Positions 8,669 to 16,051 of a stretch of 64,000 bases of DNA are shown one piece after another. The stretch is from positions 70,397 to 134,396 of the forward strand of contig JAWSVC010000003.1 in the NCBI GenBank assembly GCA_033852075.1, in the 5' to 3' direction. The translations under genes and the position numbers were made by a program. This stretch comes from QZLE01 sp033852075. Lineage in GTDB: Bacteria; Pseudomonadota; Gammaproteobacteria; QZLD01. Position 1 is the stretch's first letter, and each line of letters starts with the position of its first letter. Under the pieces are notes generated by a model. That model made no database searches. It was not told where the DNA came from and saw nothing but the letters and a program-made list of their open reading frames with translations.

Positions 8669-9952
8669 TTACACTAAAGGAGCTTTTGACAACTCCTCAA
8701 AACTCATTTCCTTTTCTTCAAGATCAGATTTTTCAGCTACCCACTCAACCACCTGCTCTTCAAGAACTGCAGCCTCGAAATTTTTCATCATCTCAGGGTT
8801 ATTCTCATAATAGGACATAATCATCGATGGGTCACCATAAGATGACGCAACATTAAACAACATTTTTTGCACACGAGATTGATCAAGCTTAATTTCATTC
8901 TCTTTTACGATTTCACTAATTACCAAACTCAAAGTACATCTGGTGCGAGCATCCGCTTCAATTTTTTCACCATCAACCTCTTGCTGACCATGCTGTTCCG
9001 CTTGCTTTCTAAGATGATCGATCTCTTGGTCTAATAAAGCCTTAGGCAATTCAATTTGATTCTGCTCTTCAAGACCTTTCAATACTTGAACTTTTATGCG
9101 AGAAAGAATTGCCTGATCACGTTCTCTCTCAAGATTATTTTTTACTTCTTCACGAAAATCTTCTACAGACTTATCCTTTAAACCAAGGGAAGCCACAAAC
9201 TCTTCATTAACTTCAGGCAAGGTTGGTTCTTGAACCTTCTTAACCGTGATTGCAAAACTAGCTGTTTTTCCTGCCGTATCTTTTGACGGGTAGTCTTCTG
9301 GGAAGTTAACCTCTACGGTTTTCTCATCACCAGCCTTAGCTCCTTCAAGACCTTTCTCAAAATCTTCAAGCATAGACTGCGCTCCCATTACCATTTCAAA
9401 GTCTTCTGCAGATCCACCTTGAAATTCTTCTCCATCAATTGTGCCTTTGAAATCGATAATCAATTTATCATCATCCTTTGCGGCTCTATCAACATCATTC
9501 CAATCAGCCTTTTGCTTTCTTAGATTCTCAACAACCTTATCAATATCAACTTCAGCAACATCTACCTTAGGCTTTACGACCTTAATTTTGTCCAACCCCT
9601 GAACTTCAAACTCAGGAAACACTTCGAAGACCGCTGTATATTCAAGATCATTAGCCTCTTCAATATCTTTTGGCTGAATCTCCGGCATTCCAACAGGATA
9701 AATTTTTTCTTGCTGAATAGCTTCACCATATGAAGATTGAATAAGATCATTCATCACTTCAGCTTTAGCATATTCGCCAAATCTTTTCTTAATGACAGAC
9801 ATTGGAATTTTACCAGGACGAAAGCCATCTAGTTTGGCAGTATTCTTGATTGAGTTCAGTTTTTCATTAACTGCACTTTGAACCTTCTCCGCAGGAACCT
9901 GCACAGTCATTTTTCTTTCTAAACCTGTGGTTGTTTCAACTGAAACTTGCAT
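8669..9952 (-). CDS. tig: Trigger factor
   Basis: Trigger factor is the ribosome-bound chaperone and prolyl isomerase that meets nascent chains. The 427-residue length is close to the family norm. The N-terminal ribosome-binding signature is seen in the FRPGKIPMSVIKKRFGEY region. The FKBP-like isomerase domain follows from about residue 160 (DKLIIDFKGTIDGEEFQGG), then the long helical C-terminal arms. It is the first gene of the tig-clpP-clpX series and lies downstream of the tRNA cluster, as in Pseudomonas. Confidence 0.96.
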   Translation of the reverse strand: MQVSVETTTGLERKMTVQVPAEKVQSAVNEKLNSIKNTAKLDGFRPGKIPMSVIKKRFGEYAKAEVMNDLIQSSYGEAIQQEKIYPVGMPEIQPKDIEEANDLEYTAVFEVFPEFEVQGLDKIKVVKPKVDVAEVDIDKVVENLRKQKADWNDVDRAAKDDDKLIIDFKGTIDGEEFQGGSAEDFEMVMGAQSMLEDFEKGLEGAKAGDEKTVEVNFPEDYPSKDTAGKTASFAITVKKVQEPTLPEVNEEFVASLGLKDKSVEDFREEVKNNLERERDQAILSRIKVQVLKGLEEQNQIELPKALLDQEIDHLRKQAEQHGQQEVDGEKIEADARTRCTLSLVISEIVKENEIKLDQSRVQKMLFNVASSYGDPSMIMSYYENNPEMMKNFEAAVLEEQVVEWVAEKSDLEEKEMSFEELSKAPLV

Positions 9953-10035
9953 CTATCTATCTCCAAAAAGTCTATTAATCTGATTAGGCAGCTTGAATAA
10001 CAGAAAACTCATTAAAAGCCATACCATAAATAACA

Positions 10036-10064
10036 ATCCCGGCCATAGCAGCTATGTCCGGGAT
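10036..10064 (-). terminator. Long palindrome between tRNA operon and tig
   Basis: The arms ATCCCGGCCATAGC and GCTATGTCCGGGAT pair almost completely around a single base, giving about 13 bp. It lies about 60 bases after the tRNA-Leu gene and 84 bases before tig. There is no long T-run on the minus strand, so it may be a weak terminator, a processing site or part of the tig leader. Confidence 0.4.
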
Positions 10065-10119
10065 CTGGAATTCTTAATTTTTATTCGCGGAATACCGCCA
10101 CTGAAAATATATTGAAAGA

Positions 10120-10204
<85 letters not shown>

Positions 10205-10333
10205 ACGTTTTACTTTCATCTATTTTCTTACACTTTTGGATCCAAGTCCATAAAAGCAACTGGTTCCAGGACTGATAGTTACCTACCGGTGCTTACCTAC
10301 TTTTACAGGATTGCCTTCGCTTCCCGTTAAAAT

Positions 10334-10410
10334 TGGGGTGGACGATGGGGATCGAACCCACGACCGCCGGAATCACAATCCGGAGCTCTACCGACTGAGC
10401 TACGCCCACC
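10334..10410 (-). tRNA. tRNA-His (GTG)
   Basis: The anticodon loop TTGTGAT gives GTG. The gene carries the extra 5' guanine (G-1, base 10410) opposite C73 that marks histidine tRNAs, and CCA is encoded at 10334-10336. Confidence 0.97.
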
Positions 10411-10455
10411 ATATTTCGCAAGTTTTACCTTTCCGCCTCGCACCTTATCAAGACA

Positions 10456-10532
10456 TGGCACGCTCGGCAGGACTCGAACCTGCAACCTACGGCTTAGAAG
10501 GCCGTTGCTCTATCCAGTTGAGCTACGAGCGC
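10456..10532 (-). tRNA. tRNA-Arg (TCT)
   Basis: On the minus strand GCGCTCG pairs with CGAGCGT at the acceptor stem. The anticodon loop CTTCTAA gives TCT, the T-loop is GGTTCGAGTCC and CCA is encoded. Confidence 0.97.
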
Positions 10533-10558
10533 ATAGCCTCGAAAGCTTTTCAGCTTTT

Positions 10559-10635
10559 TGGTCGGGGTGGAGGGATTCGAACCCCCGACCCACTGCTCCC
10601 AAAGCAGTTGCGCTACCAGGCTGCGCTACACCCCG
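10559..10635 (-). tRNA. tRNA-Pro (TGG)
   Basis: On the minus strand CGGGGTG pairs with CACCCCG, the anticodon loop TTTGGGA gives TGG and CCA is encoded. It is the first gene of the Pro-Arg-His-Leu operon, the same four tRNAs known as proM, argX, hisR and leuT in enterics and found ahead of tig in Pseudomonas. Confidence 0.97.
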
Positions 10636-10683
10636 AACCTATTAGCTTAACCCTTAAATAAGAGCTCAACCAACGAGGGCGCC

Positions 10684-10712
10684 ATAATACTTTTGGAAAC
10701 ATCTTTCGTCAA
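10684..10712 (-). promoter_or_regulatory. Promoter of the tRNA operon
   Basis: On the minus strand TTGACG (-35), 17 bases and TATTAT (-10) are followed at once by GGCGCCC. A GC-rich discriminator just after the -10 is the hallmark of stringently controlled stable-RNA promoters. The start point would be about 40 bases ahead of tRNA-Pro. Confidence 0.75.
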
Positions 10713-10923
10713 CAAAGTTTTTCACTTTTTTATACATTATCTCTATTTTTTTGTTTATAGATATATTTAAAAAAGCAATTCACACTCAAATCATGATGAA
10801 ATACTTACAAAAACCCCTCTCCTCATCCGACTAAAAACCACATATTTGTAATTCCTTTCATATGTAACTTCATACATAGTATTGAAATTACAACAATTTA
10901 TGTGCACCGCACCACTATATTTT

Positions 10924-10939
10924 TGTGACGCACTTCACA
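10924..10939 (+). promoter_or_regulatory. CRP-type site upstream of the esterase gene
   Basis: TGTGA, six bases, TCACA is a perfect CRP consensus core. A TTGACA lies at 10957-10962 with no good -10 partner. If it serves as -35, the CRP site would be centred near -61, a class I activation position. The intergenic stretch 10713-11072 holds nothing else I can name except a TATAAT at 11032-11037 and a good ribosome site (AGGAG, seven bases before the ATG at 11073). Confidence 0.45.
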
Positions 10940-11072
10940 TTATAAATGATACTTTTTTGACAATATTATCCTTTAATAAAGTGGACTGTTCGACATTTTT
11001 TTTGTGATTAAATCGTCAAACGGATAAAAAATATAATATAAAGAAACACAATATCTTTTTAGGAGTATTCAG

Positions 11073-13541
11073 ATGAACAAGCTAGGAGGAGTTATCCTTT
11101 CCTTGAGTTTGATCGCAGGATCAGCATTTGCAGGCACCATGACGGGTACCGGACAACTTAACAATCATACGTTTGCAGCAAAGAGCTACACTGGTTCGAA
11201 GGACAGACAATACAAAGTCTATATTCCTGCATCATATAATAGCGCAACACCGGTTCCAATGATTATGGCGCTTCACGGATGCGCAATGGATCACGAGGAT
11301 GCAATCAGAGATTGGGACCTGGATATCCTTGCAGATCAGCAAAATGTGATAATTGTCTACCCGTTCATTACAACCTATACCGGGATGAGAAACGAGAACT
11401 GCTGGGGATATTGGTTTGATAGCGAGATTCATGAAGGTGCCGGGGAAGCCGAGGATTTATACAACTTGGCAAAAGAAGTAGAAACAAAATACAGCATTGA
11501 CCCTAAAAGACGTTATGTAACAGGTTTATCTTCAGGTGGTGCTGAGACAGTTATTCAGGCAATTGCCTTTAACGAATACTGGGCTGCTGCCGCCTCAGTT
11601 TCCGGACTACCATACGGTGACGGCTCAACATCTGTTACTGCCGATCAGTTTCTGAATAACTCATCTTATTTCAAGGACAACATCGAGAGCGAAATTGACA
11701 GCGACAGAGCCATTCCTCTAATGGTAATTAATTCAAATAATGACGAAATAGTCAGAATCAAAGCTGCCGAACTTATCAGAGATTCTCACCTTGAAGCCTT
11801 TGGTGGCGACAAATCTGCGGATGGCAGCGAATCCTGCGCGGCAGAAGGAATCAATTGCACATTAACCACCTACAAAGGCAGCGACGGGAATGTACTGGTA
11901 CAAACCATGTTCTTTGACGGCGACACCTCCAAATCCAAGTGCGGATCGTATGGTTGCGGACACTACTGGGGTGGTGATGACCTAGGCTATGAAACCTGGG
12001 CATATGACGTCGGTCCAAGCACTAGCAAGGCGATCTGGAACTTCTTCAGCAATATCGAATTTGATGGTCAGAATTCAGACTGGACTAATGATTACGATAA
12101 TGGCGAAGGTAGTGATAGCAACATTAACACAGATGATAGCTATGTAGCACCAACAAAGACCGATACTGCTATAAACTTCTATTTGGCAGGAATTATCGAC
12201 ACCAATGAATACATCGCTTATCTACAAAAATATGGCCAGACAGCATTCACCCTGTATCAGGGCAAAGATGGCTCATGGTCAGATGTTAATCCAAGCAGTG
12301 GTTCTGACGATTCCAGCGATTCAGATAATGACCATTCCGACAACACAGATGACAGCTCAACGGGCAGCGACTCAATTGGCGGCGTAGATATTAACACTGG
12401 CGATATTCCGGCCGGCAGTTGGTCTACCGCCACTATCGCAGGAATGGAAACCCATATCTACTTACCAAAATCCAATCCGGTTCTTGCCGGTAAGCGCGCT
12501 CTCATGATCAATCTTCATGGTTGCATCCAGTCAAATGAAGACCTTAAAAATTATGGAAATTGGCAGGATGTTGCCGATGCATACGGCATGGTTGTAGCCA
12601 TCCCTGACGCACCGAACGGTGGTGTTCTTTTGGGATGCTGGGATTACTACGATAGCAACCACAGCAGCAGCTCACCAAGCAGACATGATGACAACCTTAT
12701 TAACCTTGCAGAAAATCTTATTAAGGATAACAGCCTTAACATTGACCCAGCACAGGTATATATTTCCGGTTTGTCTTCCGGCGGCGGCGAAACCCAGGTA
12801 ATGGGCTGTCTTGCTCCAGAAATATTTGCCGGCATCGGCATCAATGCAGGCCCTACCATTGGCACAACTTCAGGCGAGATCAGTATTGTTAGTGATCAAA
12901 CTACTGAGAGTTCTGCAGTTAACTTATGCAATACCTTTGCAGGATCAAACAAAAGTTATTTCGACACTCAGATCACCTCTATTATTCATGGTTCATCAGA
13001 CTACTTCGTGGCAACCGGCTATGCAGATTTGAGCGCAGAAGTAATGGCCAACATCTACAACGCCACCAAAGATTCCGGCACCATGAGTATCGCTGGCGGC
13101 GGCACAGAGACCACCTACAGCGATAATATTGGCGTGCGCGTATCCAAAATCATGGTATCAGGCATGTCGCATAACTGGCCTGCAGGAGATGGTGGTTCAG
13201 GAGGAAGCTACATCGACCACAGCCACGTTGACTATCCGGCCTTCATAACTCAATTTATGTTTGAGAATAACCGCAGGGTTGATCGCAGCACTGACGACGA
13301 AGTTGATACCGGCGACGAANNNNNNNNNNNNNNNNNNNNNNNNNNNNNNNNNNNNNNNNNNNNNNNNNNNNNNNNNNNNNNNNNNNNNNNNNNNNNNNNN
13401 NNCGAAGTTGATACCGGCGACGAAGTTGATACCGAAGAACAAGGTGGTGATGATGACACCTCCAGTGGAGGCGGTGGCTCTACCGGCACAATCCTGATTG
13501 GATTACTTGGCCTTGCAGCCTTAAGAAAAAAACAAAAGTAA
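11073..13541 (+). CDS. Secreted double-domain PHB-depolymerase-type esterase with GlyGly-CTERM
   Basis: The 822-residue product (28 residues hidden by an assembly gap) starts with a clear signal peptide ending near GSAFA. Two related alpha/beta-hydrolase domains of the Esterase_PHB kind follow. Domain 1 has an oxyanion motif (MALHGCAMD) and nucleophile Ser153 in GLSSGG. Domain 2 has NLHGCIQS and Ser568 in GLSSGG. Possible catalytic histidines are in CGHYWGG and MSHNWPAG. An Asp/Ser-rich linker and a unique stretch of about 60 residues lie between them. The end, a glycine-rich patch, a hydrophobic helix (TILIGLLGLAAL) and RKKQK, matches the GlyGly-CTERM sorting signal cut by rhombosortases. 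Such enzymes hydrolyse polyhydroxyalkanoates or other polyesters outside the cell; the substrate here is inferred. Confidence 0.85.
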   Translation: MNKLGGVILSLSLIAGSAFAGTMTGTGQLNNHTFAAKSYTGSKDRQYKVYIPASYNSATPVPMIMALHGCAMDHEDAIRDWDLDILADQQNVIIVYPFITTYTGMRNENCWGYWFDSEIHEGAGEAEDLYNLAKEVETKYSIDPKRRYVTGLSSGGAETVIQAIAFNEYWAAAASVSGLPYGDGSTSVTADQFLNNSSYFKDNIESEIDSDRAIPLMVINSNNDEIVRIKAAELIRDSHLEAFGGDKSADGSESCAAEGINCTLTTYKGSDGNVLVQTMFFDGDTSKSKCGSYGCGHYWGGDDLGYETWAYDVGPSTSKAIWNFFSNIEFDGQNSDWTNDYDNGEGSDSNINTDDSYVAPTKTDTAINFYLAGIIDTNEYIAYLQKYGQTAFTLYQGKDGSWSDVNPSSGSDDSSDSDNDHSDNTDDSSTGSDSIGGVDINTGDIPAGSWSTATIAGMETHIYLPKSNPVLAGKRALMINLHGCIQSNEDLKNYGNWQDVADAYGMVVAIPDAPNGGVLLGCWDYYDSNHSSSSPSRHDDNLINLAENLIKDNSLNIDPAQVYISGLSSGGGETQVMGCLAPEIFAGIGINAGPTIGTTSGEISIVSDQTTESSAVNLCNTFAGSNKSYFDTQITSIIHGSSDYFVATGYADLSAEVMANIYNATKDSGTMSIAGGGTETTYSDNIGVRVSKIMVSGMSHNWPAGDGGSGGSYIDHSHVDYPAFITQFMFENNRRVDRSTDDEVDTGDEXXXXXXXXXXXXXXXXXXXXXXXXXXXXEVDTGDEVDTEEQGGDDDTSSGGGGSTGTILIGLLGLAALRKKQK
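13298..13436 (+). repeat. 18-bp tandem repeat (DEVDTG) interrupted by gap
   Basis: Copies of an 18-bp unit, GACGAAGTTGATACCGGC, flank the run of unknown bases and encode an acidic hexapeptide repeat, Asp-Glu-Val-Asp-Thr-Gly. The repeat forms the spacer between the second esterase domain and the GlyGly-CTERM tail. True copy number is unknown. Confidence 0.85.
13320..13402. other. Assembly gap (83 N)
   Basis: Eighty-three undetermined bases. The reading frame is kept across the gap, which begins on a codon boundary. Confidence 0.99.
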
Positions 13542-13567
13542 TTCCTTAAAATAATACTCCAATTTTT

Positions 13568-13594
13568 AAGCCCCTTCTTTTAGGGGCTTTTCTT
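13568..13594 (+). terminator. Terminator of the esterase gene
   Basis: AAGCCCC pairs with GGGGCTT around TTCTTTTA, followed by TTTCTTTT on the plus strand. It overlaps the 3' end of the converging ogt gene. Confidence 0.8.
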
Positions 13595-14158
13595 TTCCCC
13601 ATTTAACTCAAAATCCAGCATTTGTTTTTTCAAGGCCATCCCCCAGCGATAACCACCTGGATCTCCATCTGCTCTAATAACGCGATGACAAGGAACCAAC
13701 ATGGCAATATTATTTGCTGCAAGCGCATTTGCTACTGCCCTACGCCCATTGGAGCATCCAACCATTTCAGCCAATTGTCCATAAGTTACGGTTTCACCTA
13801 CCCTCACCTTTACTACAGCGAACCAAACCTGTTGTTGAAATTTTGTTCCATAAAACCAGAAATGGCTATAAGGGGTGTCGTTTGCCTCTGCAATAGCATC
13901 AACTATTTTCTTCACACTATCGTAATCAGGCTCCAACTCATATACAAAAAGTTTATTTTTTAATAAAAATTCCCTTAGCCCAGCTATCCCTATGCTCATC
14001 TTGCCATTTACGATACAAAAACTTCCACCATTTCCCAAGACATGATCTTGATCAACAAATGAAGAATAAATAATCTTATGCTCTACGCAAGCAACAAATA
14101 AGTCTGCAACTACCGTTTCCAATAGCGCATATTTTATTACCCGTATTTTCTCTTCCAT
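13580..14158 (-). CDS. ogt: Methylated-DNA-protein-cysteine methyltransferase (Ogt/AGT)
   Basis: This protein repairs O6-alkylguanine by moving the alkyl group to its own active cysteine. The acceptor motif is LVPCHRVIRADG, with the asparagine-hinge region NALAANNIAMLVP before it and GGYRWGMALKKQMLD after it. The helix-turn-helix has the GQLAEMVGCSNGRRAVANAL arginine-finger form. With the ATG at 14158 the protein has 192 residues, normal for Ogt; an in-frame TTG four codons upstream is possible. It converges on the esterase gene. No Ada-type N-terminal zinc domain is present. Confidence 0.92.
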   Translation of the reverse strand: MEEKIRVIKYALLETVVADLFVACVEHKIIYSSFVDQDHVLGNGGSFCIVNGKMSIGIAGLREFLLKNKLFVYELEPDYDSVKKIVDAIAEANDTPYSHFWFYGTKFQQQVWFAVVKVRVGETVTYGQLAEMVGCSNGRRAVANALAANNIAMLVPCHRVIRADGDPGGYRWGMALKKQMLDFELNGEKKSP

Positions 14159-14351
14159 ACTTTTAATCAACCTTAATCAAGGATTCTTAACGCAATTAGA
14201 GCAATCTAAAGAAAAAGAATATGGCAGTTATACTCCATTAACAATGATAATAAGTAGCATTTTTCTTACATGACAACACAACTTTTCCCGATTTATTGTG
14301 ACACAAATGGCAATTAGTATTATATTAGCTTTGGGCGACAGCCCAAACTGG

Positions 14352-14444
14352 CCTGCCGGAGGTTATTACAGAGGTTTAGCAAAAGTAACACAGGTCTAGT
14401 ACGCCGCTTTTATGAGCGTATAGCCTTCGGCAGGGGTCTAGTAC
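14352..14444. repeat. Hairpin repeat unit A
   Basis: An 11-bp outer stem (CCTGCCGGAGG / CCTTCGGCAGG, one G-T pair) encloses two smaller hairpins. One has GAGGTTTAGC in its loop; the other is TACGC...GCGTA. GGTCTAGTAC occurs at 14393-14402 and again just after the outer stem at 14435-14444. A small hairpin TTGGGC-GACA-GCCCAA (14331-14346) precedes it. Confidence 0.75.
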
Positions 14445-14645
14445 CCACACCACTCCGGCATTCACCAACAGCAACCCATTATTTTACAGCTTTAATCAAC
14501 AAATACCCTGCATTTATATTTCTGCATATTAAACCAACAGTTTTTCTCATAAAACTGCTTAGATCAATAACTAATATTTAGAAAAATAGAGGAGAGGGAA
14601 TCGAATCTAATTAATAGACTTAATTTCCAAGCCTACAAAATAGGT

Positions 14646-14714
14646 TCTGCCGAGAATATTGCAAAAGGAGGTTCTATAACGCAATACTCTCGGCAGAGGT
14701 CTAGTACTCTGTAC
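14646..14714. repeat. Hairpin repeat unit B
   Basis: A 17-bp stem with one mismatch (TCTGCCGAGAATATTGC / GCAATACTCTCGGCAGA) carries the loop AAAAGGAGGTTCTATAAC and is followed by GGTCTAGTACTCTGTA. Stem foot, GGAGGTT loop and 3' tag match units A and C. Confidence 0.8.
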
Positions 14715-14844
14715 TTAATTATTCTAATATAAATTTAATTGCCTCGGCCGTCCGATAATGACCGAAACAATTCACAGACGACCAAAGCAATTAAAACTGA
14801 TTCAAGCATATTTAACAACTTTCTTTTGGTATTATTAAAGTAGG

Positions 14845-14914
14845 CCTGCCGAAGGACGCTACAGGAGGTTTAGCATGAGCGTAACGAACTTCGGCAGGGG
14901 TCTAGTACTCTGTA
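14845..14914. repeat. Hairpin repeat unit C
   Basis: A 10-bp stem (CCTGCCGAAG / CTTCGGCAGG), an internal loop and an inner ACGCT/AGCGT stem carry the loop ACAGGAGGTTTAGCATG and are followed by GGTCTAGTACTCTGTA. It ends 24 bases from the satP stop codon. The rest of 14159-14938 shows no gene; a weak plus-strand promoter (TTGTGA, 16 bases, TATTAT) lies at 14296-14323. Confidence 0.8.
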
Positions 14915-14938
14915 TTAACAGCCCTTTTACTTTCCCAA

Positions 14939-15496
14939 TTAAACCGGAAGTAAAGCAGAATCGAACTGTTCGTTAATTACTTCAGCCATAGCAAGGTAAA
15001 TAGCACATAAACCACAAGCAATCCCTTCCCAGCCAGCGATCTGACCAATAAGAGCCGACCCAGTCCAATCACGCGCAGCAAGAAGGAAGAATAGAATTGT
15101 TAGCAACCCAAAAATAATTCTAAGCGTTTTATTTGCCTTGAACGTTCCAACAAACATAAATAGTGAGAATACACCCCACATAAATAGGAACCAAGCCATA
15201 AAGCCATGTGGAGTAGCCTCCGTAATACCTAGTTTTGGCATTAACATTAGCGCAACAAGAGTAATCCAGAAAAAGCCGTAAGAGATAAAGGCCGTAACAC
15301 CAAACGTATTACCTTTTCTAAACTCAAGAACACCAGCTACAATCTGCGCCATTCCACCATAGAAAATCCCCATTGCAAGTATCATTGAGCTAATTGGGAA
15401 AAATCCAGCATTGTGGATATTTAATAATACTGTCGTCATTCCAAAACCCATTAGACCTAATGGCCCCGGATTCGCATAACCTTTATTATCACTCAT
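14939..15496 (-). CDS. satP: Acetate/succinate transporter, SatP/YaaH (AceTr) family
   Basis: The 185-residue membrane protein belongs to the GPR1/FUN34/YaaH family of acetate-proton symporters. It carries the family signature NPGPLGLMGFG near the start and six hydrophobic segments. YGGMAQIVAGVLEFRKGNTFG is the conserved second signature region. It would import acetate, and possibly succinate, across the inner membrane. It follows a small unknown gene by 32 bases. Both stand behind a sigma-54 promoter and two activator palindromes, with the activator gene just upstream, so acetate uptake is probably switched on by that regulator. Confidence 0.92.
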   Translation of the reverse strand: MSDNKGYANPGPLGLMGFGMTTVLLNIHNAGFFPISSMILAMGIFYGGMAQIVAGVLEFRKGNTFGVTAFISYGFFWITLVALMLMPKLGITEATPHGFMAWFLFMWGVFSLFMFVGTFKANKTLRIIFGLLTILFFLLAARDWTGSALIGQIAGWEGIACGLCAIYLAMAEVINEQFDSALLPV

Positions 15497-15528
15497 GTGT
15501 TTAACTCCTAAATTTGATTAGTTTGCAA

Positions 15529-15783
15529 TTACACCACTAAAAAGCATTTCTTAAGATTTTGATCATCCCGATCTGGTCTACGATATGTCTTTTGAAACAA
15601 CGGCGATTGTTCTAAGGCATCTAGTATCGCTTTTTTAAGCTCCTCCTCGCTTAATTCCAGCAAATCTTGCTCTCCAACGCGTCTTGCACACTCCTCAATA
15701 ATTTCTGTTTCGTTTATTTGTACTGTTTTAAGATCAAGTTCTGATAATAACTCAACCATGCACTCGTCTATCATTTTCTTCAC
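15529..15783 (-). CDS. Small hypothetical protein in the satP operon
   Basis: I do not recognise this 84-residue protein. It is acidic and predicted helical in its N-terminal two thirds (IDECMVELLSELDLK, LLELSEEELKKAILDAL) and ends with a basic patch, RRPDRDDQNLKK. It has no signal peptide or membrane segment. The frame opens with GTG at 15783; an ATG at 15774 is an alternative, and no ribosome site clearly decides. It is the first gene after the sigma-54 promoter and only 32 bases ahead of satP, so it may modulate the transporter or be a small regulator. That role is inference from position. Confidence 0.65.
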   Translation of the reverse strand: MKKMIDECMVELLSELDLKTVQINETEIIEECARRVGEQDLLELSEEELKKAILDALEQSPLFQKTYRRPDRDDQNLKKCFLVV

Positions 15784-15848
15784 AGACCCCTATCGCTCCT
15801 AAAACGATTAGCCTGGATACCTTTTTCAAGACATCCGAGCTAGCTAAA

Positions 15849-15865
15849 TACAATAAACGTGCCAA
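15849..15865 (-). promoter_or_regulatory. Sigma-54 (-24/-12) promoter of the satP operon
   Basis: On the minus strand TTGGCACG-TTTA-TTGTA matches the sigma-54 consensus YTGGCACGrNNNTTGCW except for GT in place of GC at -12. The start point would be near 15838, some 55 bases ahead of the small gene. Confidence 0.75.
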
Positions 15866-15954
15866 AAACCCACCTTGGAAATTAAACACTTGAATTGAAT
15901 AAAAAATAACCAATTTTAAAAAAAATTACAGGGAAAATATCACAAACCCAGCAA

Positions 15955-15972
15955 TGAGACACTTATGTCTCA
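15955..15972. promoter_or_regulatory. Activator-binding palindrome 1
   Basis: TGAGACA-CTTA-TGTCTCA is a perfect inverted repeat with 7-bp arms, centred about 125 bases upstream of the sigma-54 start point. It shares TGAGAC...GTCTCA with palindrome 2, so both are probably bound by the adjacent sigma-54 activator. Confidence 0.75.
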
Positions 15973-16023
15973 CTACAACCAAAGCCAACATCGTAACAAA
16001 TTGATAAAAAAGCACTTTTCGCA

Positions 16024-16045
16024 AATGAGACTTTTTTGTCTCATT
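16024..16045. promoter_or_regulatory. Activator-binding palindrome 2
   Basis: AATGAGAC-TTTTTT-GTCTCATT is a perfect inverted repeat with 8-bp arms, centred 71 bases from palindrome 1 and about 196 bases upstream of the sigma-54 start point. It ends six bases from the activator stop codon. Confidence 0.75.
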
Positions 16046-16051
16046 ATAAGA

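Noticed and set aside
10311..10661. Plus-strand open frame across tRNA-His, -Arg and -Pro
   Set aside because: Antisense tRNA translation (GDRTHDRRNHNPELYRLSY), a well-known spurious product.
13197..13489. Frames opposite or overlapping the gap in the esterase gene
   Set aside because: They arise from the repeat and the unknown bases and have no support.
14330..14920. CsrB/RsmZ-type sponge RNA
   Set aside because: GGA-containing loops occur, but only three hairpins spread over about 560 bases without a clear promoter-terminator pair; kept only as a repeat family.
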